Source of the DNA: Saprospiraceae bacterium
GTDB lineage: Bacteria; Bacteroidota; Bacteroidia; Chitinophagales; Saprospiraceae
Assembly (NCBI GenBank): GCA_021604865.1
Contig: BQJU01000032.1
Coordinates: forward strand, 21,189 to 85,188
Direction of reading: 5' to 3'
DNA: 64,000 nt
Made by a program: the position numbers and the translations under genes. The notes beneath the pieces were generated by a model that saw only the letters and a list, made by a program, of their open reading frames with translations, was not told the origin of the DNA and ran no database searches. Positions 27,531 through 36,202 of the stretch are shown one piece after another; position 1 is the stretch's first letter; the number at the start of each line of letters is the position of its first letter.

Positions 27531-30353
27531 ATGGCAATATCGGAAAACCTCATTTTTCATTTACCACTAAATGAACATGCTGAGGATAAGGTTATTCACA
27601 ATGCTTTGCAAGATGGCAATATAGGCAGCATGCAGGGCAATACCATGCTGATCCCGGATGAAACATTTGGCGCCGCTATTAGCTTTGACGGACAGGGCGA
27701 CTACTTAGATTGTCATAATGTCTACAATCCGGCAGCCAAACCATTGTCCGTCAGTATCTGGTTCAATGCTGCGAAAACGGATGCAGAACATATTCTTTTT
27801 AATAAAGAGGATTTGTTTGAAGCAGGAATCCAGGGTGGCATGCTCCGATATGCCTTCCAACCACATTGGGATTGGGATGGTGCCAATACTTTTCCCGTAC
27901 ATATTGGAATATGGTATCATGTTGTGGTGGTTTACGATGGTCAAAAACAATATTTGTATAAAGATGGCGTCAAGGTTTTTGAACGCGCCCAAACCGGCAA
28001 TATCGGTGCTAATGACAGTAAGTTACTTATTGGCGCAAGAGGCCACACCAATCCGCACAACTTTTTCCAGGGTAAACTGGCCCAGTTTCGAATGTACGAC
28101 AGGGCATTGACCGCTGCCGAAATCCAGGAAATTGGCATAAAAGATCAGGTAGCTTTAGCTACTTTCCATCAATCTCATCCAATCGAATTCGATTTACTAG
28201 ACAACCAGAAGCAGCCCGTCTTGTATATCGATGAAGATCCGGCTGGATATCAAATGCACCTCAACATCAAAAACAAAGGCCGGCAAAATATCCAGTTTTC
28301 AGAAGTGGCGCATTTTGAACCCAGTGAAAATACTCACCACTTTGCGCTGCATTTTCGGCCGGGTACTTTGCACGATGATTGTTTTGGGACGATCAGTGTT
28401 GTCAACAATCAGAAGTGGCGCATGCGATTGATCCCACAAGCGGATCAGAGTGTCATCATCTATGTATTGGCCAATCATACCCCAAAAATTGAAGTGGGCA
28501 GTACCGAAACCATCACTTTTTCCAACTTCAGAGCCAATGGTGTACATGGCACTCGTGGCACCCGGGTAGAGCTTTTTTACGGAAGTATGGCCTATGAAGA
28601 ATCGACCACTTGGATTAAAGGGCGGCGACTGGCACACCTCAACATCGTCAATCACAACGGCAAAAAAAACATTCCACTACATATAGGTTTCCATGGGAGC
28701 AATATTGTACTTAACGATGCGGTCAACGATAGTTCCGGCACAGCCAATCAGCTCAAACTACACCTGACCAATGCGCTACAACTCGACCCGGCCAATCCGG
28801 ATAAATCCAATTTCCCTTTAAAAGGCAAGGATGCAGATTCTCCAACCAAATTCATTATTTCTTTTGATGTACAAAACGATGGAGAACATAAAGACTGGGC
28901 ACTAGGGACCAAAAGTCAAGTGGCGAATATTGAAATACGCCCCACTGCAATAAAGGTACCAGGCCAGGCAGATATTCAGTGGTCGCCAGCAGTGGTCAAT
29001 CCCGGCGAAGTTTTTATGCTGGAACAAGACGTCACCTTAAAGGCCGGAGCTAATTTGGAGGTGGATATCTCCAATATCAAATCCTCTTTGCCGGTAGGTC
29101 ATACCAACCTCTATCTGCACTATGAAGATATACCCGGTTATTGGAATGGACAATTTGTGGAGGTGGTGGAGAAATCCCCACTATTATTCCATAGCAACGC
29201 TCAGGGATTTGAGTTTGTAGGTATTGGTACACCTGAACCCGAAAAACACCTGCACATCAAGGGAAGCACGGCCGGAGGCAGATTCATGAATGATGTTCAT
29301 GATCGACCTGGCTTGGCTATTTCAGGAGCCTATCCACAAATTGATTTATTCAGTACCGATGGTAACAATACCAGCCATGGTCCCACTTTAAAATTTTCAG
29401 CCTATAATGATGCCAATAAGACCAGCTTCAAAAATTGGTCGATCGGGACCTCAGCCGCCGATGCCCGTTTTCTGGACATTGGATTTAGTGGCGCCAGCGA
29501 CAACAACCCCCATGCTGGCATTCGCAATTACAATGGAAGGACAGTGTTGACTTTGCTGGAAAACGGGAATGTGGGCATAGGTAATATAGAACCTACCTAT
29601 AAACTGGATGTATATGGTAGCATACGTGCCCATCGCTACTACGATGATGACATTAGTTTTTACATCGATGCCAATACGACGTCTGTATTGAATGTGGTCC
29701 ATGCGAGTATTTTGTATGATCGGGAGGATACGAGTTATTATATCGACCCAGGTTATCATTCCAGATTGAACCGCATGGATTTGGATTCCGGCGCCGGTAA
29801 TTCCATCATAGCAAGAAACAATGGTACGGGCATTGTCACCATTATGGCCCTTAGCGAGGGCAATTCAAAGGCCATTTATGCCCAAAATAAGGGGATAGGA
29901 TATCCTGCTATAGCAGCAATAAACCTAGGTAATTCTCATGCCATCCAGGCAGATAATAATTCACCCAGCTTTGCATCTGTTCAAGCCAAAAACAGTCACA
30001 ATTCAGGCTGGGATTTTTGGGCTGCCGGGAACAACCACTATGGCCGGGCCAGTTCTATTCGTCTGAAGGAAGATGTCTCTACGGTGGCCAATGCCTTGGA
30101 AAAAGTATTAAAACTCAATGGTGTCCGCTTTAAATGGAAAGATTCAGGAACCGAAGACCTGGGCTTTATTGCCGAAGAAGCCGGAAAAGTGATTCCCGAA
30201 GCCGTACAATTTGAAGACAACGGCTATGCCACCGGCATGAGCTATGATCATGTGTTGCCCTTGCTCGTAGAAGCTGTGAAGGAACAACAGGGGATCATTG
30301 AAAGCCTAAAAGAACAAATTCAATTATTAATTGCCAACAAAAAAAATACATAA
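27531..30353 (+). CDS. LamG-domain fibre-like protein with C-terminal S74 self-cleaving chaperone
   Basis: The 940 aa product has no signal peptide. Residues about 4-205 form a LamG/concanavalin domain (LIFHLPLNEHAED ... ISFDGQGDYLDC ... SVSIWFNA ... GKLAQFRMYDRALTAAEIQ). The middle has beta-rich segments, then shaft-like repeats (GNVGIGNIEPTYKLDVYGSI; ISFYIDANTTSVLN; TSYYIDPGYHSRLN) resembling phage tail fibres. The last 100 residues are an S74 intramolecular chaperone: Ser841 and Lys846 in SSIRLKEDV match the Ser-Lys dyad spacing of endosialidase-type autoproteases, and LGFIAEEAGKVIPEAV and a final coiled coil (EAVKEQQGIIESLKEQIQLL) are typical. Such domains trimerise the fibre and then cut themselves off. 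Together this suggests a trimeric carbohydrate-binding fibre. The next gene starts 1 nt after the stop. Confidence 0.85.
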   Translation: MAISENLIFHLPLNEHAEDKVIHNALQDGNIGSMQGNTMLIPDETFGAAISFDGQGDYLDCHNVYNPAAKPLSVSIWFNAAKTDAEHILFNKEDLFEAGIQGGMLRYAFQPHWDWDGANTFPVHIGIWYHVVVVYDGQKQYLYKDGVKVFERAQTGNIGANDSKLLIGARGHTNPHNFFQGKLAQFRMYDRALTAAEIQEIGIKDQVALATFHQSHPIEFDLLDNQKQPVLYIDEDPAGYQMHLNIKNKGRQNIQFSEVAHFEPSENTHHFALHFRPGTLHDDCFGTISVVNNQKWRMRLIPQADQSVIIYVLANHTPKIEVGSTETITFSNFRANGVHGTRGTRVELFYGSMAYEESTTWIKGRRLAHLNIVNHNGKKNIPLHIGFHGSNIVLNDAVNDSSGTANQLKLHLTNALQLDPANPDKSNFPLKGKDADSPTKFIISFDVQNDGEHKDWALGTKSQVANIEIRPTAIKVPGQADIQWSPAVVNPGEVFMLEQDVTLKAGANLEVDISNIKSSLPVGHTNLYLHYEDIPGYWNGQFVEVVEKSPLLFHSNAQGFEFVGIGTPEPEKHLHIKGSTAGGRFMNDVHDRPGLAISGAYPQIDLFSTDGNNTSHGPTLKFSAYNDANKTSFKNWSIGTSAADARFLDIGFSGASDNNPHAGIRNYNGRTVLTLLENGNVGIGNIEPTYKLDVYGSIRAHRYYDDDISFYIDANTTSVLNVVHASILYDREDTSYYIDPGYHSRLNRMDLDSGAGNSIIARNNGTGIVTIMALSEGNSKAIYAQNKGIGYPAIAAINLGNSHAIQADNNSPSFASVQAKNSHNSGWDFWAAGNNHYGRASSIRLKEDVSTVANALEKVLKLNGVRFKWKDSGTEDLGFIAEEAGKVIPEAVQFEDNGYATGMSYDHVLPLLVEAVKEQQGIIESLKEQIQLLIANKKNT

Positions 30354-30354
30354 C

Positions 30355-30621
30355 ATGTACGTTATACGTGATAAAAACGCCAAAAGTATCCTGCACATCA
30401 GCGATGCCGATTATGCTAAAAACCTAAAGCCCGAAGAAGTCTACGACGAATTTGACCCAAATACCATGGAGATGGGAAAAACCAAAGCCGAAAAGGTACC
30501 GGACTGGTTTGACATTGATGAGCAGGGAGAGATTGCACCGTTGACGAAGGAGGCTTTTCGGGCTTTGCGCGATCAGCGGGGGGTGGTGTTTGCTGAGCCG
30601 GCGAAGGGGCCCATAGAATAA
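30355..30621 (+). CDS. 88 aa conserved-looking protein of unknown function
   Basis: I take the ATG at 30355, 1 nt after the previous stop, giving 88 aa (MYVIRDKNAKSILHISDADY...). An in-frame ATG at 30331 would overlap the S74 gene by 23 bp and add a charged leader, so it is less likely. The protein is acidic, with EEVYDEFDPNTMEMGKTKAE and VPDWFDIDEQGEIAPLTKEA segments; the DEQGEI turn suggests a small beta-alpha domain. No signal peptide. Tight spacing to the LamG/S74 gene points to a partner of that protein. Function unknown. Confidence 0.7.
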   Translation: MYVIRDKNAKSILHISDADYAKNLKPEEVYDEFDPNTMEMGKTKAEKVPDWFDIDEQGEIAPLTKEAFRALRDQRGVVFAEPAKGPIE

Positions 30622-30689
30622 GTCAGAGAAGGTGAAGCAAAGAAATAATAATGTTTTTTAATCAGGTAGTTCGATTTAAATTTTAGAAG

Positions 30690-32084
30690 ATGCCAATCAG
30701 ACTCCGGGAAGTAGCCATTTATTTAAGTATGCATGCTAAAAATAAATTAGGCGATATTGCCTTTGCCATGAATAAGAAAGGGGAAATTTTAAGTATGGCC
30801 AGACATGACGCCCGGCCTGAACTATTTGATGATAGATCCGGCATTATCAATCTAGTACAAAATTACAAGGCTATTGAAGGGGATTATAGTGGGTTGGGAG
30901 AATTTATTGTAAGCAGTGTGCCTCCTACAGAGCGAGACCTAGGCATGATGGCTATGACGGCTCATCTACCTATTGTATATTTTGTTCAAAAACCTAAAAT
31001 TAAACCTGAATTTAAAACATTCCACTGGGGTGGCAAGGATAATCCCACCTGGGAACTTCAAGAGGGATTTGATAATATTACTCAGGCGAAAACTATTCCT
31101 CCAATTGATAACTCGGACGCTAAACTAGCTTTGGATGATAAATTTGGCCTTGAACCCATTTTTCAATTAATCCCTCCTGCTGGTCCAGGTCAAATCCTTC
31201 AGGTTCATGATATTTTAAAGAAAATCCCCACAAAGGAAGCGAAAAACCTTGTTGATTCTTTTAATCCATATTTAATTAAGCAAATAGAGCCTTTAACACA
31301 CCTGACCTATGGAGATGAACCTGAATTTACTCTCCCTCAATTTAAAGAGCCCGATTTTTCAGGAAAAAATAAACTTGTTGATCTAATTTTCATGCATTTA
31401 GCCTGGGCTATCGTTCATCAACGGATGATTAATAAAAAAATTAGCATACCCGGTGGACATAATATTGGATCTGTATTGGTAGATCCGCAAAATAGAATCA
31501 TTTCCTGGGGGGTAAATACAAATTATAAACATTCCACATTACATGGAGAGATAAACCTGGTCCACAATTATTTTAAGGATGATAATACCATTGGAGTTAA
31601 TATAGCCAATTCCCATAAAAACAGGCTTTATTCAACCTTAGAACCATGTTATATGTGTGCAGGGATGTATTCTGATTCAGGTAACCCGAATATTGATGGT
31701 CCATTTTGCTATTATGATCAAGATGATCCTGGTATTAAAAATAATGCTTTAGAACGAAGAAATCATAAAAGTGGCCAGGATCAATTTGTCACAGAAATTG
31801 GAATTGATGTTTCCGAGGCTTTTAAAGAATACGTTAAACCACCTAAAAAGAGTGCCTCAGCTGATTATATACGAAAACCGCTCAGTGGGTTTCTAAATAA
31901 TGAGGCGGTAAAGTTTATAAATGAAGCAACTGTCGAGTATTTAAAACTTTATAAGGAGGAGGATTTTTCTGAAAAAATAATATGGCAAAATGGATTGATC
32001 CTACTTGGGAATATTGGTGGAGAATCTGTCTATGCCTCCTGTAAAAAAGTTCTGAAAATAAAATTCAATACCCTGATCGCCTAA
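30690..32084 (+). CDS. Cytidine-deaminase-fold protein, Bd3614-like (putative nucleic acid/nucleotide deaminase)
   Basis: The 464 aa product has the zinc-dependent deaminase signature in its C-terminal half: His285 and Glu287 in TLHGEINLVHN and Cys320/Cys323 in STLEPCYMCAGMY (zinc ligands and catalytic Glu). A large unrelated N-terminal region precedes it. Residues about 20-100 (GDIAFAMNKKGEILSMARHD ... IVSSVPPTERDLGMMAMTAH, LPIVYFVQ) read like a second, degenerate deaminase fold without HxE or PCxxC. That layout and the length resemble the Bd3614-type deaminases of the Bdellovibrio-prototyped family; I assign this from memory of motif layout. The substrate is unknown: a free nucleotide, tRNA or foreign nucleic acid are all possible. 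It has no signal peptide. A 68 nt gap separates it from the previous gene and its composition is more A/T-rich than the genes before it. Confidence 0.75.
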   Translation: MPIRLREVAIYLSMHAKNKLGDIAFAMNKKGEILSMARHDARPELFDDRSGIINLVQNYKAIEGDYSGLGEFIVSSVPPTERDLGMMAMTAHLPIVYFVQKPKIKPEFKTFHWGGKDNPTWELQEGFDNITQAKTIPPIDNSDAKLALDDKFGLEPIFQLIPPAGPGQILQVHDILKKIPTKEAKNLVDSFNPYLIKQIEPLTHLTYGDEPEFTLPQFKEPDFSGKNKLVDLIFMHLAWAIVHQRMINKKISIPGGHNIGSVLVDPQNRIISWGVNTNYKHSTLHGEINLVHNYFKDDNTIGVNIANSHKNRLYSTLEPCYMCAGMYSDSGNPNIDGPFCYYDQDDPGIKNNALERRNHKSGQDQFVTEIGIDVSEAFKEYVKPPKKSASADYIRKPLSGFLNNEAVKFINEATVEYLKLYKEEDFSEKIIWQNGLILLGNIGGESVYASCKKVLKIKFNTLIA

Positions 32085-32088
32085 GCTT

Positions 32089-35000
32089 ATGACCTACGCA
32101 GAATTAAAACAAAAGCTTCAATTAACAGACACCTCACTCCAGCTTTCCATAGAAAAATTCCCGGAGACAGGAGTGGCTGATCTCTTATTGAAATTTTTCA
32201 AAAAAGATCAAATCCTTATTGGTCAGGTTAACCTTCTTGCTGATGATCTTGCTCAGGAGATCGCTATCCAGGGTGAATTTCAAGGTGGTTTTCTGGACAT
32301 TGCTGCTGTAAGCAATCTAAGCATTGGATTTGAGGCTATTTTTTCCATTTTTAATGAAGCCCCTAAAACAGTTCTCAAGCTATCCCTGAATGACACCTGG
32401 TTGTTATCAGATGCGCTGAAGGAGCCTTCTTTTTTAGCACTACAAACTGACCTGGCGATTACAGACGAAACGTTATTAACACATTCTATTGTCCAGATCA
32501 AACTGGACAGTAATCTCAACCTAAAACTCTTTGTCACGCCCAATATCTCCATCAATCTTGCTCAAATTCCAGCTTATTTAAAAGGGGAAGATGCATCGAG
32601 TAGTTTTCCCACAGAAGGAATTCCCTCCTTTGATCAGGCACTTACTTTTACCTCTTTTGAAATTGCCGCTGGATTAAGTCCAATGTTTTTATCCTATGTA
32701 GGGTTGGAAGTTGCTATACAGGATAAGGAAGCCAGTTGGAAATCCTTGGGCGAATGGGCGCATTTTAAAGAATTTAGTGCTCATATTCTACTATTGAATC
32801 CATTGGTTGATCCATTGTTAAGTGTAGAATTGAGAACAAAAGTAAGCATTGCGAATAAGGATATTATTGGTATCATTTTATTGCCTTCCTTGCAGTTTCA
32901 GTGTTTTTTGGCTCCTGGAGAAGAAATTAGCATGAAAGCAGTTTTGGAAGGCATTATAGGCAAACCCATTCCCATGCCTGCCATTAGTTGTACAGGACTG
33001 GGGATTAACGGTAATCCAAAAGGACATAACTACGAATTATACCTGACCATTAAGGACGTTTTAGAGATAGACGTAGGAAATCATGTTTTTAAAGTCGAAG
33101 CACTGTCTGGCAATTTTACCTACCGAACTCAGCCACAAAGTTCAGCAAGCGGGACTTTAACCGGCTTATTGAAGTTTGACGAAATTGAAATTCTCATATC
33201 CGCTTTTCATGGTTCTGGTACAGGCTGGAAATTTTCCGGCAGTACCGGCCCTGGGCAAGCCATTCCAATTGGAACGCTGCTTGACAAGATTACGGCAAAG
33301 TTCGGTGCGCAAAAACCATTGCCGGAGCCATTAAAGGGTTTGATTGTCAAGAATCTTAGTATTTCTTTCAATACAGAAACTAAAAATTTCACTTTTGGTT
33401 GCGAGGGAGATTTCACCATCGAAGGCAAAGAGGTCGTTATAAAACTAAAAATCATCCTTAGCAAGCAGCAGGATGGTAGTTACCTAAAAGATTTTGACGG
33501 ACAAATTGTCATTGGTCCGCTAGAATCATTGGGTTCACTGTACTTTGACCTTCATTTCATTCAGGGAGTAGAAGCCACGCTTTTTGCTGCTAGTTTTGTA
33601 CAGGAAGGCTGGGAATTGGATTTCAACCTAGGCACCCTAATCTCCGCCCTCTCCGACCAAATCGACCACATCCCCATCGATCTCTCTGTCGACCTGAAAG
33701 ACATCATTCTGGTCTTTGATAAAAAGCCCAACGAGACCACCAAATTCCTCTTTGCGCTCGACATCAATGCCGGCGTGAATTTGTCCAACCTGCCTTTGGT
33801 GGGCAAACTCTTCCCACCTGATAAAAGCGTAGGTGTCGACGATCTGCAATTTGTACTGGCCAGTGCACCTATTCCGGTGACGGAGGTCAATACCTGGACC
33901 AGCAATAACTTATTGCCCGCTAATATCACCCCACTCCCTGCCCGCGACCTCAACAAGGGGCTAAGCGTGGATGGTAAACTCAACCTGGGGGGCTTTACCC
34001 AAACGATTGACTTGCCCATTTCTGGCAGCAATACGCCACCCGCAGGCGGCACTCCGGTACCGGACCCCAATGCTATGCCCCCCACCTCGCCGGATAAGGC
34101 CAAGTGGATTACTGTGCAAAAGAAGATCGGACCGATTTATTTCGAACGAATTGGCATACAATACGATAAGGGCATTTTGTCATTTTTACTGGATGCCTCC
34201 CTTACTGCTGCCGGACTGACCATTGCCTTGCAAGGCTTGTCGGTAGGCTCACCCCTCAAGAAATTTGAACCCACTTTTGACCTGAAAGGCTTGGGTATCG
34301 ATTTCAAAAAGGGACCATTGGAAATCGGCGGCGCCTTTTTGCGCTTTGCCGAGAACGAATATGACGGTACGGCCATCATCAAAACCGAAGCCCTTTCCCT
34401 GGCGGCCATTGGTTCTTATGCGGTGATGACAGATGGGCACCGGTCTTTATTCATCTATGCCGTGTTGGATTTTCCGCTGGGCGGACCTCCTTTCTTTTTT
34501 GTGACCGGTTTGGCGGCAGGATTTGGCTACAACCGGCGATTGCGGGTGCCGGACATCACCAAGGTGGCCAATTTTCCACTCATCTCTGAGGCCGTCAATG
34601 GGGCTGCACCCATTCCACCGGGTGCCGGACAGCGCAATGCCTTAATGGGTGAACTGACCAAAATTCGCACCTATATACCACCCGAAACGGGACAGTACTT
34701 TTTGGCCGTAGGCATCAAGTTTAATTCCTTTAAACTGGTGGACTCTTTTGCCTTACTGACCATCTCCTTTGGCAACCAGTTTGAGCTGTATTTATTAGGG
34801 CTTTCCACCATGGTTGCGCCAACAACCGAAGCAGCATCGATCGTAGAACCACTGGTAGAAGTGCAGATGGCCATCAAGGCCAGTTTCCTGCCCGATGAGG
34901 GTTTTCTGGGTTTGGAAGCACAACTAACGACTGCATCCTTCCTTTTTTCGCGCAAATGCCATCTAACGGGTGGTTTTGCCTTTTACAGTTGGTTTAATGG

Positions 35001-36189
35001 GCCGCATAAAGGAGATTTTGTGATTAGCCTGGGTGGTTATCATCCCAGTTATCAAGTGCCCGCTCATTATCCCAAGGTACCGAGGTTGGGTTTCAACTGG
35101 CAAGTGACGCCGCAACTAAGTTTGAAAGGAGAAGCCTACTTTGCCCTCACTGCCTCAGCCCTGATGGCCGGGGGACGCCTGGAAGCCCTATGGGTGGATG
35201 GCAATTTACGTGCCTGGTTTATTGCCGGAGCGGATTTTCTCATTGCCTGGAAGCCCTACCACTACGATGCACACGTATACGTGGATATGGGGGTTTCGTA
35301 TACCTTCCATTTTTTTGGCACCCACACTATCTCCGTAGGACTAGGTGCTGATCTACATATCTGGGGACCGGATTTCAGCGGCAAAGCACACATCAAATTG
35401 TGGATCATTACCTTTGATGTCACCTTTGGTGCTGGTGCATCCAATACGCCCCAGCCCATTGATTGGAACACCTTCCGGGCCTCCTTTTTACCGGCCTCCG
35501 ACCAGGACATTGTCAGTATTTCGGTCATTAGCGGTATCAAACAACAGCCTGAGGCCAATAGTGGCGTCGACTGGATAATCGATACCAAAAACTTTGAATT
35601 TGAGACCAATTCGGTGATTCCGATCAAACAAGGGCCTTTAGCGCTTGACACAGCAAATACCGCTTTTGGCATTGCGCCAATGGATTTGAAAAGTGATCAG
35701 GTAGACACCGGTCTGGAGGTATATATCAAACGGAAGTCAGCTAGTGATAATGTCCCGGACGTGGCCTTAAATGGTGCTTTCCATTTTGAACCCATTGCCA
35801 AAAAGGTGCCGACGGCCTTATGGGGTACTTCGGTGAAACCAAATCTAAATGGCCGGAAATTTGATAACACACTCATGGGCTATCGCATCAAGTTAATTAC
35901 CCAGGAGAGAGCGCCCGGCAATAGTCCCGATGCCATTGACCGGCATAAATTTCAGTTTGCCACCAAAGATCTGAATAACTACTTGCAACCAAGAGGTTTA
36001 CCTGGCTTTTCCCCAGCACATCCTACCGATTGGAAGGATCAGTTGAAAAATGCTTTGGGGGAAAACAACAAGCGCAATGATTTAATGAATGCCATGGGCT
36101 TCTCCACAGATACCGATATACAACTGAGTGACACCTATGTAGATGAATTGATTCTGTCACCCCAATTTGCTGGTCCAGAACCGGTTTAA
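32089..36189 (+). CDS. Very large DUF6603-like protein of unknown function
   Basis: The 1366 aa product starts 4 nt after the deaminase stop. It has no signal peptide. The first 500 residues are beta-rich with repeated amphipathic strands (LNLKLFVTPNISINL; GHNYELYLTIKDVLEIDVGN). Residues about 640-1150 look like the DUF6603 family, with the hallmark GGPPFFFVTGLAAGFGYNRR at about 800, FNSFKLVDSFALLTISFGNQ and HIWGPDFSGKAHIKLWII. The many alternating hydrophobic strands suggest a large beta structure. Function is unknown. Base composition changes inside the gene near 33600: the 5' part is A/T-rich like the deaminase, the 3' part clearly more G/C-rich. This hints at recombination between two alleles or gene origins. 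Confidence 0.75.
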   Translation: MTYAELKQKLQLTDTSLQLSIEKFPETGVADLLLKFFKKDQILIGQVNLLADDLAQEIAIQGEFQGGFLDIAAVSNLSIGFEAIFSIFNEAPKTVLKLSLNDTWLLSDALKEPSFLALQTDLAITDETLLTHSIVQIKLDSNLNLKLFVTPNISINLAQIPAYLKGEDASSSFPTEGIPSFDQALTFTSFEIAAGLSPMFLSYVGLEVAIQDKEASWKSLGEWAHFKEFSAHILLLNPLVDPLLSVELRTKVSIANKDIIGIILLPSLQFQCFLAPGEEISMKAVLEGIIGKPIPMPAISCTGLGINGNPKGHNYELYLTIKDVLEIDVGNHVFKVEALSGNFTYRTQPQSSASGTLTGLLKFDEIEILISAFHGSGTGWKFSGSTGPGQAIPIGTLLDKITAKFGAQKPLPEPLKGLIVKNLSISFNTETKNFTFGCEGDFTIEGKEVVIKLKIILSKQQDGSYLKDFDGQIVIGPLESLGSLYFDLHFIQGVEATLFAASFVQEGWELDFNLGTLISALSDQIDHIPIDLSVDLKDIILVFDKKPNETTKFLFALDINAGVNLSNLPLVGKLFPPDKSVGVDDLQFVLASAPIPVTEVNTWTSNNLLPANITPLPARDLNKGLSVDGKLNLGGFTQTIDLPISGSNTPPAGGTPVPDPNAMPPTSPDKAKWITVQKKIGPIYFERIGIQYDKGILSFLLDASLTAAGLTIALQGLSVGSPLKKFEPTFDLKGLGIDFKKGPLEIGGAFLRFAENEYDGTAIIKTEALSLAAIGSYAVMTDGHRSLFIYAVLDFPLGGPPFFFVTGLAAGFGYNRRLRVPDITKVANFPLISEAVNGAAPIPPGAGQRNALMGELTKIRTYIPPETGQYFLAVGIKFNSFKLVDSFALLTISFGNQFELYLLGLSTMVAPTTEAASIVEPLVEVQMAIKASFLPDEGFLGLEAQLTTASFLFSRKCHLTGGFAFYSWFNGPHKGDFVISLGGYHPSYQVPAHYPKVPRLGFNWQVTPQLSLKGEAYFALTASALMAGGRLEALWVDGNLRAWFIAGADFLIAWKPYHYDAHVYVDMGVSYTFHFFGTHTISVGLGADLHIWGPDFSGKAHIKLWIITFDVTFGAGASNTPQPIDWNTFRASFLPASDQDIVSISVISGIKQQPEANSGVDWIIDTKNFEFETNSVIPIKQGPLALDTANTAFGIAPMDLKSDQVDTGLEVYIKRKSASDNVPDVALNGAFHFEPIAKKVPTALWGTSVKPNLNGRKFDNTLMGYRIKLITQERAPGNSPDAIDRHKFQFATKDLNNYLQPRGLPGFSPAHPTDWKDQLKNALGENNKRNDLMNAMGFSTDTDIQLSDTYVDELILSPQFAGPEPV

Positions 36190-36202
36190 ACCCTGAACCC
36201 TG

